NCBI GenBank assembly: GCA_031178565.1
Contig: JAPSIU010000122.1
Location: 1 to 7,778 of the forward strand
Direction of reading: 5' to 3'
Origin: Leucobacter sp.
Lineage (GTDB): Bacteria; Actinomycetota; Actinomycetes; Actinomycetales; Microbacteriaceae
DNA length: 7,778 nt
In this document: piece after piece, positions 1-7,778 of the stretch
Position numbering within the stretch: position 1 is the first letter of the stretch
Layout: each line of letters begins with the position of its first letter
Program-made: the position numbers and the translations under genes
Notes under the pieces: generated by a model
Databases searched by the model: none
The model's input: only the letters and a program-made list of their open reading frames with translations
Told to the model about the DNA's origin: nothing

Positions 1-913
1 CTGGGAGAGTCGTCGAGCTCCACGTCGACGATCCAGCTGCGCTCGCCCCGGATCCTGCCGCCGCGGATGATGAACTGGTGCGCGGCGGCGGCGAGCTCGT
101 CCGCGCGCAGGCCGAAGACGTCGAGGTTCACGTCGAGGCCGAGCACGACCGCGTTCTTCTCCATCACGTGCTCGACGGCCTGCATCTGATCCCGCAGGCG
201 CGCGGCCTCCTCGTACCGCTGCTCGGCCGCGGCGTCGCGCATGGCCCGCTGCAGGGCGCGCAGGTGACCGGTGTCCCCTCCGCCGAGGAAGGAGACGAGC
301 TCGTTGACCCGCGCTCGGTGCTCCTCGATCGTGGTCAGGTGGGAGCAGGGTCCGCTGCAGCGGCCGATCTGCCCCGCGAGGCAGGGCCGGCCGCTCGTCA
401 TCGCGCGCCGGTAGTCGGCGTCGTTGCAGGTGCGGATCGGGAAGGCCCGCTGCAGCAGGCCCGTGGTCTCGCGCAGCGCCCAGACCTTCGGGTAGGGCCC
501 GAAGTACCTGGCCCCGCGGATCTTCTCGTTGCGGGTGATGATGAGCCGCGGCGCCTCTTCTCGGAGCGTCACCGCGAGGTACGGATAGCTCTTGTCGTCC
601 TTGAACTGGACGTTGAAGGGCGGCTTGTACTCCGTGATCCACGTGTGCTCGAGCACGAGGGACTCGGTGTCGGTCGCCACGACGGTCCAGTCGACCTTCG
701 CGGCGAGGGCCAGCATGCGGCGGGTGCGCGGCATGAGCGAGTGCAGGGGCTGGAAGTAGTTCGCGAGGCGCGCTCTGAGGTTCTTCGCCTTGCCGATGTA
801 CAGCACCCGTCCGTGCTTGTCGCTGAACCGGTAGACGCCGGGGCTCGTCGGAATCTCGCCCTGCGCGGGGCGGAACGACGCTCGGTTGTCGGTGTCCCGG
901 CCGCCGAGCGCGG

Positions 914-917
<4 letters not shown>
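1..917 (-). CDS. uvrC: UvrABC excinuclease subunit C, N-terminal part (cut by left window edge)
   Basis: UvrC is the nuclease of nucleotide excision repair: it joins the UvrB-DNA pre-incision complex and cuts both sides of the lesion. About 305 N-terminal residues are visible, roughly half of a usual ~600-residue UvrC; the C-terminal RNase H-like endonuclease and helix-hairpin-helix domains lie beyond the edge. Seen: a GIY-YIG nuclease domain (GVY at residues 27-29, YIG at 40-42, Lys43, Arg50, and Glu85 as probable metal ligand). Four cysteines follow at 164, 179, 187 and 191, matching the pattern reported to bind an iron-sulphur cluster in E. coli UvrC. A UVR motif that contacts UvrB spans about 218-250. 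The ATG overlaps the uvrA TGA as ATGA, with AAGG seven bases upstream, so it is cotranscribed and translationally coupled with uvrA. The identification is secure; the frame runs open off the window. Confidence 0.98.
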
Positions 918-3889
<2,972 letters not shown>

Positions 3890-3896
3890 CGCTCCA

Positions 3897-3900
3897 TCCT
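3897..3900 (-). promoter_or_regulatory. Ribosome binding site of uvrA
   Basis: Reading the minus strand, AGGA is followed by seven bases and then GTG ACT, the proposed uvrA start. This spacing supports the GTG at 3889 over later in-frame GTG codons, and therefore supports translation of the N-terminal heptad repeat. The site lies inside a short out-of-phase ATG context described among the findings. Confidence 0.6.
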
Positions 3901-3920
3901 ACGTCTTCGAAGCTCTGAAT

Positions 3921-3936
3921 TCGAACATATGTGCGA
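3921..3936. promoter_or_regulatory. LexA-binding SOS box upstream of uvrA
   Basis: The sequence TCGAACATATGTGCGA matches the Gram-positive/actinobacterial LexA operator TCGAAC-N4-GTTCGA at every specified position except one (T to G in the right half). It sits in the divergent region, its near edge 32 bases upstream of the uvrA GTG, and overlaps the predicted uvrA -10 (3924-3929), where a bound repressor would block polymerase. uvrA is a classic LexA target in many bacteria, which fits. Relative to the predicted start of the divergent toxin-antitoxin transcript, the box centre is near -65, so direct repression of that operon is less certain. Confidence 0.85.
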
Positions 3937-3952
3937 GTGATTTCGCGGTCGG
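3924..3952 (-). promoter_or_regulatory. Predicted uvrA-uvrC promoter
   Basis: On the minus strand, CCGACC (3947-3952) is 17 bases from TATGTT (3924-3929). The -10 fits TANNNT and matches TATAAT at four of six positions; the -35 keeps only the GAC core. Transcription would begin near 3917, giving a leader of about 28 bases with the AGGA ribosome site. The assignment rests partly on the overlapping LexA box, since SOS operators usually cover the promoter core. Confidence 0.45.
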
Positions 3953-3957
3953 CGCAC

Positions 3958-3986
3958 TTCCCGGTCGAGTGGCTTTCGGATACTAT
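3958..3986 (+). promoter_or_regulatory. Predicted promoter of the antitoxin-RES operon
   Basis: TTCCCG (3958-3963) and TACTAT (3981-3986) are 17 bases apart. The -10 satisfies the actinobacterial TANNNT pattern; the -35 is poor (three of six to TTGACA). A start near 3993 would give a leader of about 21 bases carrying the ribosome site. Its -35 is only five bases from the predicted uvrA -35, so the two divergent promoters stand back to back. Copies of CGGTCG at 3946-3951 and 3962-3967, 16 bases apart, flank or touch the -35 and could be operator half-sites for an autoregulating antitoxin. Confidence 0.4.
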
Positions 3987-4001
3987 TGATGTAAGCACGC
4001 G

Positions 4002-4007
4002 AAAGGA
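4002..4007 (+). promoter_or_regulatory. Ribosome binding site of the antitoxin-like gene
   Basis: AAAGGA lies six bases before the ATG at 4014. This good Shine-Dalgarno match fixes the start of the helix-turn-helix gene. It contrasts with the RES gene behind it, which lacks a clear site of its own, so the two are probably made at unequal rates, as expected for antitoxin over toxin. Confidence 0.75.
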
Positions 4008-4013
4008 ATCGGG

Positions 4014-4658
4014 ATGTCGATCGCACACCTGGCAGAAGAGGCCCCGCACACCCAACGCTCGACCGGGGCCCGGGATCGGGCCGCTCGGGACCGTCTGCGC
4101 GCGCTCGTGACGCAGATCGAGAGCGACAGCCTCGATGTGGCGGAGGATCTCCTCGCGGGCATCGTGGCCCATCAGCAGGCGGACACCCGCGGGCTCACAG
4201 CCGCCGAGCTGTCGGTGCTCGCGCGGTTGAACGTGTCCGAGGCGGAGCTTCTCGAACCCACCTCGCTGCCCGCGTCGACGAGGAGTCGACTCTGGGAGCG
4301 GCAGCTCGCCGCCCGCAGCGCGACGGTCGCGGAGGTCGCCGAGATGCTGGGAGTCACTCCGGCGCGCGTCCGTCAGCGCTGCGCCGCCGGCACGCTTCTG
4401 GCTCAGCGGCGCAGCGACGGCTGGCATCTGCCCCTCTTCCAGTTCCCCGACGACCGCGAGCTCCGGGGCTGGGCGGCGGTCGCGCAGGCTATTCCCCGCG
4501 GAACGCCCCTCCTGCTCGCGGAGCGAGTGCTCACCTCGCCCGCGATGCGCCTCCGGGTCGAGGGCGAGGAGCTCGCGCCGTTCGAGTGGCTCGCTCAGGG
4601 AGGGGATCCTGCAGTCGCCGCGGCCGCGGTCGACGACGCGTTGAACCGGCTGCCGTGA
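4014..4658 (+). CDS. Helix-turn-helix protein, likely MbcA/ParS-type antitoxin of the adjacent RES protein
   Basis: Probable antitoxin that binds and neutralises the RES protein encoded next and may repress the operon. The protein has 214 residues. Residues 1-57 are charged and probably helical. Residues 58-100 contain GLTAAELSVLARLNVSEAEL, a segment I do not recognise. A helix-turn-helix spans about 104-123 (TVAEVAEMLGVTPARVRQRC) and continues to 144 in a MerR/excisionase-like manner. Residues about 147-212 (GWAAVAQAIPRG, then SPAMRL and APFEWLAQGGDPAVAAAAV) resemble the C-terminal toxin-binding domain of MbcA/Xre/ParS antitoxins (DUF2384), where a WL...L.G..P...L pattern precedes a final helix. 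The similarity is by eye and modest; the strongest support is position, with its TGA overlapping the RES start as GTGA. It is nearly twice as long as mycobacterial MbcA (~113 residues). A stand-alone transcription factor is the alternative. Confidence 0.7.
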   Translation: MSIAHLAEEAPHTQRSTGARDRAARDRLRALVTQIESDSLDVAEDLLAGIVAHQQADTRGLTAAELSVLARLNVSEAELLEPTSLPASTRSRLWERQLAARSATVAEVAEMLGVTPARVRQRCAAGTLLAQRRSDGWHLPLFQFPDDRELRGWAAVAQAIPRGTPLLLAERVLTSPAMRLRVEGEELAPFEWLAQGGDPAVAAAAVDDALNRLP

Positions 4659-5344
4659 GCGAATACCTGCCGGAACCCGACCCGGCGCGCTTCCCCTCGC
4701 TCGACGGAGATCCGCGCTGGGTGCGGGAGGTACCCGTCGCAGCGCTCATCGCCCGGATCTTCCGCGCGAGCGGCGCGCATCCGGTCGAGTGGCACGAGTT
4801 CAGATCGTTCGGTCCGCTCGACGGCCGCTTCGATCCCCACCCGCCGCCGGTCGGGGAGCACGCCGGGGTCGGCGTCATGTACGGCGTTCTCGAGGCCTCC
4901 CCCGAGGATCTCGCCCAGCGCCCGACGGGCGCCGTCGACGGTCCGTTCGCCGCCGCGCTGCTCGAGGTGTTCCAGGCGCAGCGGATGATCCGACTCGATG
5001 CCGGCGCCCCGACGCTCGCGGCGTTCGAGGCCGCGAGGCCGCTTCGCCTGCTCGACCTGTCCGACAGCGACTGGGTCACGGTGGCGGGCGGCAACTCCGC
5101 GATCTCGTCCGGAGAGCGCGCGCGTTCACGGCTGTGGGCGCGGACGATCGCCGAGCGGTACCCCGAGCTGGACGGTGTCGTCTCGGCCTCGTCGATCGTG
5201 CCGACCGCGCGAGTCGTGGCGCTCTGGGCGCGTGCCGCCGATGCGCTCCCGGAGCACCCGACGGCGCTCCTTCGACTGTATCGGGACGAGTTCCTCGGCG
5301 TCATCGACGCGATCGCGGAGCGCTACGGGTACACGCTGCTCTGA
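4655..5344 (+). CDS. RES-domain protein, likely NAD+-degrading toxin of a type II toxin-antitoxin pair
   Basis: RES proteins such as MbcT of Mycobacterium tuberculosis destroy cellular NAD+ by phosphorolysis or hydrolysis and are held inactive by a partner antitoxin. This one has 229 residues. The family's Arg-Glu-Ser residues can be placed: Arg58 in GPLDGRFDPHP, Glu104 in AALLEVF, and a serine in VVSASS (177-180, Ser177 or Ser179). Tyr76 in GVMYGVL and the block SAISSGERARSRLWARTIAE before DGVVSASS fit the usual RES order. The GTG at 4655 is chosen because it overlaps the antitoxin stop as GTGA and residues begin SEYLPEPDPARFP; upstream in-frame sequence only shadows the antitoxin gene. There is no good ribosome site, so translation is probably coupled. 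Two TGA codons in tandem end it (5342-5347), followed by a GC hairpin. NAD+ as substrate is inferred from the family. Confidence 0.85.
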   Translation: MSEYLPEPDPARFPSLDGDPRWVREVPVAALIARIFRASGAHPVEWHEFRSFGPLDGRFDPHPPPVGEHAGVGVMYGVLEASPEDLAQRPTGAVDGPFAAALLEVFQAQRMIRLDAGAPTLAAFEAARPLRLLDLSDSDWVTVAGGNSAISSGERARSRLWARTIAERYPELDGVVSASSIVPTARVVALWARAADALPEHPTALLRLYRDEFLGVIDAIAERYGYTLL

Positions 5345-5348
5345 TGAG

Positions 5349-5376
5349 GCCGCCCGTTCCGTTCGAGCCGGGCGGC
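5349..5376 (+). terminator. GC-rich hairpin after the RES gene, possible terminator
   Basis: GCCGCCCG (5349-5356) pairs perfectly with CGGGCGGC (5369-5376), an eight-base all-GC stem with a 12-base loop, starting four bases after the RES stop. There is no T-tract, as is common for actinobacterial hairpin terminators. It would end or attenuate the toxin-antitoxin transcript before the VOC gene. Confidence 0.5.
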
Positions 5377-5379
5377 GCG

Positions 5380-5385
5380 TACGCT
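5380..5385 (+). promoter_or_regulatory. Possible -10 element for a leaderless VOC transcript
   Basis: TACGCT fits TANNNT and ends six bases before the ATG at 5392, the spacing typical of actinobacterial leaderless mRNAs whose first base is the start codon. No Shine-Dalgarno sequence precedes the ATG, which agrees. A weak -35 candidate, TTCCGT (5357-5362), is 17 bases upstream but lies in the loop of the hairpin. Confidence 0.4.
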
Positions 5386-5391
5386 GATCGT

Positions 5392-5814
5392 ATGGCTCTT
5401 TCATTCGACTTCATCGGCATCGTCACTCGGGATCTCGCGGCCTCGCTCGCGTTCTACCGCGCGCTGGGCGTGGATGTGCCGCCCGGGCAGGATGATGCGC
5501 CGCACGTCGAGGTGAGGCTCCCCGGCGGGATGAAGCTCGCCTGGGACAGCGTCGAGACCGTCCGCGGTTTCCGCCCGGGCTACGAACTCCCGGAGGGCGA
5601 GAACCGCATCGGCTTCGCGTTTCAGGCGGAGAGTCCCGAGGAAGTGGATCGCGTCTACTCCGAGCTCACCGCTGGCGACGGCGCGGTGGCGCACACCGCG
5701 CCGTGGGACGCGCCGTGGGGCCAGCGCTACGCGACGGTCCTCGATCCCGACGGGAACTCCATCGATCTCTATGCGCCGCTGAGCGGCGACGGGGCGTCGC
5801 CCGCGGCGAACTGA
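5392..5814 (+). CDS. VOC-superfamily (glyoxalase/bleomycin-resistance fold) protein
   Basis: A single-domain vicinal-oxygen-chelate fold protein of 140 residues; this size normally works as a dimer. Seen: an opening strand FDFIGIVTRD (5-14), the helix DLAASLAFYRALGVDV, a second repeat beginning NRIGFAFQAESPEEVDRVYSEL, and the closing motif WGQRYATVLDPDGNSIDLY. The usual His in the first strand is Phe7 and the usual Glu in the closing EL motif is Asp125, so the standard metal site is incomplete. Glyoxalase I activity is therefore unlikely; ligand binding or sequestration is possible, and the substrate is unknown. The start at 5392 is chosen because the fold begins there and a TACGCT element sits six bases before it. 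An in-frame ATG at 5344, overlapping the RES TGA as TGATG, would add 16 residues without family resemblance. It is convergent with uvrB, with 22 bases between stops. Confidence 0.85.
   Translation: MALSFDFIGIVTRDLAASLAFYRALGVDVPPGQDDAPHVEVRLPGGMKLAWDSVETVRGFRPGYELPEGENRIGFAFQAESPEEVDRVYSELTAGDGAVAHTAPWDAPWGQRYATVLDPDGNSIDLYAPLSGDGASPAAN
5785..5801. terminator. Hairpin at the VOC/uvrB convergent junction, possible bidirectional terminator
   Basis: GGCGACG (5785-5791) pairs perfectly with CGTCGCC (5795-5801) around a GGG loop. It falls in the last codons of the VOC gene and 36 bases past the uvrB stop on the other strand. A smaller GCCGC/GCGGC hairpin (5775-5787) overlaps its left arm. With only 22 bases between the convergent stops, a structure active in both directions would be economical. 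GC-rich DNA forms such stems by chance, so the call is tentative. Confidence 0.35.
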
Positions 5815-5836
5815 GCCGGGGCGGTCGCCCGACCCC

Positions 5837-7778
5837 TTACAGGTGCCCCGCGGCGTCCATGCTGCGCAGCTCTCGCTTCAGATCGGCGACCTCGTCGCGC
5901 AAGCGGGCCGCGAGCTCGAACTTGAGTTCCTCCGCGGCCAGGAGCATCTGCTGGGTGAGATCCGCGATGAGCTCCTCGAGTTTGGTCGCACCCTCCTCCG
6001 CGATCGCACCCGCCCGCGCCGCGGCCTTGCCCTTCGCGCGCTGCGGCGAGCCGCCCTTGCGCTGGGAGTGAGCCCCCGCTCGGGAGAGCACGTTCTCCGT
6101 GTCGGCCGCCTCGCGCGCGAGCATCGCGGTGATGTCGCCGATCTTCTTGCGCAGGGGCTGCGGATCCAGTCCGCGCTCGGTGTTGTAGGCGATCTGGATC
6201 TCGCGACGGCGATTCGTCTCGTCGATGGCCTCGCGCATCGACCGCGTGACGGTGTCGGCGTACATGTGGACCTGCCCGGAGACGTTGCGGGCCGCCCGCC
6301 CGATCGTCTGGATCAGGGACGTGCTCGAGCGTAGGAACCCTTCCTTGTCGGCGTCGAGGATCGCGACGAGGGAGACCTCGGGGAGATCGAGACCCTCTCT
6401 GAGCAGGTTGATGCCGACGAGCACGTCGAAGACGCCGGCGCGAAGCTCCGTGAGCAGTTCGACGCGGCGGAGGGTGTCGACATCGGAGTGGAGGTAGCGG
6501 ACACGCACGCCGGCCTCCTCCATGAAGGTCGTGAGCTGCTCCGCCATCTTCTTCGTGAGTGTGGTGACGAGCACCCGCTCGTCGCGCTCGGTGCGCTTGC
6601 GCACCTCTTCGAGGAGGTCGTCGATCTGGCCCTTGCTCGGCTTCACCACGATCTCGGGGTCGATGAGCCCGGTGGGACGGATGATCTGCTCGACCACGCC
6701 GTCGGCTCGCTCCAGTTCGTACTTGCCCGGGGTCGCCGAGAGGTAGACCGTCTGCCCCACCCGATCCTTGAACTCGCCGAACTTGAGCGGCCGGTTGTCG
6801 AGCGCGCTCGGCAGACGGAAGCCGTGATCGACGAGCGTCCGTTTGCGCGACGCGTCCCCCTCGTACATCGCGCCGATCTGCGGCACGGTGACGTGCGACT
6901 CGTCGATGACCACCAGGAAGTCATCGGGGAAGTAGTCGAGCAGGCAGTGCGGGGCCTCCCCCGGCTGTCGGCCGTCGATGTGGCGCGAGTAGTTCTCGAT
7001 GCCGGAGCAGAAGCCGATCTGCTCCATCATCTCGAGGTCGAACGTGGTGCGCATGCGCAGCCGCTGCTCCTCGACGAGCTTGTTCTGCTGTTTGAGCTCC
7101 CGGGTGCGCTGGTCGAGCTCTTCCGCGATCGTCCCCATCGCCCGGTTCATGACGTTCCGGCTCGCGACGTAGTGGGAGCCGGGGAACACCGAGACGCTCT
7201 CGACCTGCTTGATGACCTCTCCCGTCACGGGGTGGAGGTAGTAGAGCGCCTCGATCTCGTCCCCGAAGAACTCGATCCGGATCGCGAGCTCCTCGTACAT
7301 GGGGATGATCTCGACCGTGTCGCCGCGCACCCGGAAGTTGCCGCGCACGAACTCGATGTCGTTGCGCTGGTACTGCATGTCGACGAAGCGTCGCAGGAGC
7401 ACGTCTCGATCCAGCGTGTCGCCGACCACGAGCGGCACCATCGCCTCGTAGTACTCCTCGGGCTTGCCGAGGCCGTAGATGCAGGAGACGGTGGAGACAA
7501 CGACGACGTCGCGGCGGCTGAGCAGCGCGTTTGTGGTCGAGTGCCGGAGGCGCTCCACCTCGGCGTTGACCGAGGAGTCCTTCTCGATGAAGGTGTCGGT
7601 CTGCGGAACGTAGGCCTCCGGCTGGTAGTAGTCGTAGTACGACACGAAGTACTCGACGGCGTTGTTCGGCATGAGTTCCCGGAACTCGTTGGCGAGCTGC
7701 GCGGCGAGCGTCTTGTTGTGGGCGAGGATCAGGGTCGGACGCTGCACCGCCTCGACCAGCCAGGCCGTCGTGGCGGAC
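5837..7778 (-). CDS. uvrB: UvrABC excinuclease subunit B (N-terminus cut by right window edge)
   Basis: UvrB is the lesion-verifying helicase-fold subunit of nucleotide excision repair: UvrA loads it, it inserts a beta-hairpin between the strands, then recruits UvrC. 646 residues are visible of a usual ~690. The window begins just inside Walker A, at SATTAWLVEA; the GKS part is outside. Seen next: the Tyr-rich beta-hairpin (YYDYYQPEAYVPQ, about 7600-7650), DESH of motif II (6893-6904), SATPG (6725-6739), the LREGLDLPEV and DADKEGF segments, and motif VI GRAARN (6284-6301). A Lys/Arg/Ala-rich linker precedes the C-terminal UVR motif (about 5850-5983), which pairs with the UVR motif of UvrC. 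It ends in TAA. An in-frame GTG at 7747 is internal, not the start. No key residue is missing from the visible part. Its promoter lies outside, so its SOS control cannot be judged here. Confidence 0.99.
   Translation of the reverse strand, partial: SATTAWLVEAVQRPTLILAHNKTLAAQLANEFRELMPNNAVEYFVSYYDYYQPEAYVPQTDTFIEKDSSVNAEVERLRHSTTNALLSRRDVVVVSTVSCIYGLGKPEEYYEAMVPLVVGDTLDRDVLLRRFVDMQYQRNDIEFVRGNFRVRGDTVEIIPMYEELAIRIEFFGDEIEALYYLHPVTGEVIKQVESVSVFPGSHYVASRNVMNRAMGTIAEELDQRTRELKQQNKLVEEQRLRMRTTFDLEMMEQIGFCSGIENYSRHIDGRQPGEAPHCLLDYFPDDFLVVIDESHVTVPQIGAMYEGDASRKRTLVDHGFRLPSALDNRPLKFGEFKDRVGQTVYLSATPGKYELERADGVVEQIIRPTGLIDPEIVVKPSKGQIDDLLEEVRKRTERDERVLVTTLTKKMAEQLTTFMEEAGVRVRYLHSDVDTLRRVELLTELRAGVFDVLVGINLLREGLDLPEVSLVAILDADKEGFLRSSTSLIQTIGRAARNVSGQVHMYADTVTRSMREAIDETNRRREIQIAYNTERGLDPQPLRKKIGDITAMLAREAADTENVLSRAGAHSQRKGGSPQRAKGKAAARAGAIAEEGATKLEELIADLTQQMLLAAEELKFELAARLRDEVADLKRELRSMDAAGHL

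Noticed and set aside
3906..3925. Two TTCGAA palindromes 14 bases apart as a second LexA box
   Set aside because: The spacing and orientation do not fit TCGAAC-N4-GTTCGA; only the 3921-3936 element does. The first copy may be chance.
3931..3957. GTGCG / CGCAC inverted repeat in the divergent region
   Set aside because: It has only five paired bases with a 17-base gap, too weak to call an operator in this GC-rich context.
4586..4654. 23-codon upstream extension of the RES gene
   Set aside because: It lies wholly inside the antitoxin coding region in another frame and is Arg/Gly-rich with no RES-family resemblance; the GTG at 4655 with GTGA overlap is the better start.
5819..5830. GGGC/GCCC mini-hairpin between the VOC and uvrB stops
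   Set aside because: A four-base stem is expected by chance here; the seven-base stem at 5785-5801 is the better terminator candidate.
7745..7747. GTG as start of uvrB
   Set aside because: The same frame continues upstream with SATTAWLVEA, the continuation of the UvrB Walker A motif, so this is an internal Val codon.

Overview
The window is high-GC DNA from an actinobacterium. The UvrA wording, strong G/C third-position bias and TANNNT-type promoter elements point to Microbacteriaceae (Leucobacter or Microbacterium relatives). This placement is inferred from sequence character, not from a database match.

The layout is built around the three genes of UvrABC nucleotide excision repair, all on the minus strand. 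On the right (5837 to the window edge) is uvrB, lacking only its N-terminus; the window ends inside its Walker A motif. On the left are uvrA (914-3889) and uvrC (917 to the left edge). These two overlap by an ATGA start/stop junction and so form a translationally coupled operon. UvrA and UvrB find the lesion, UvrB verifies it with its helicase fold, and UvrC makes the two incisions.

Between uvrA and uvrB lies a plus-strand block of three genes. The first (4014-4658) encodes a 214-residue helix-turn-helix protein whose C-terminus resembles the MbcA/ParS toxin-binding domain. The second (4655-5344), overlapping it by GTGA, encodes a RES-domain protein, the fold of the NAD+-degrading toxin MbcT. 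Together they look like a type II toxin-antitoxin operon with an unusually long antitoxin. A GC hairpin follows, then a small VOC (glyoxalase/bleomycin-resistance fold) gene (5392-5814) that converges on uvrB with 22 bases between stop codons.

The 124-base divergent region between uvrA and the antitoxin gene carries a near-consensus actinobacterial LexA (SOS) box, 3921-3936. It overlaps the predicted -10 of uvrA, so the uvrA-uvrC operon is probably damage-induced. The predicted toxin-antitoxin promoter abuts it back to back. Other oddities are a 21-base tandem repeat that adds a threefold heptad to the UvrA N-terminus and a VOC protein lacking the usual metal ligands. No RNA gene, insertion sequence, CRISPR array or attachment site was seen.
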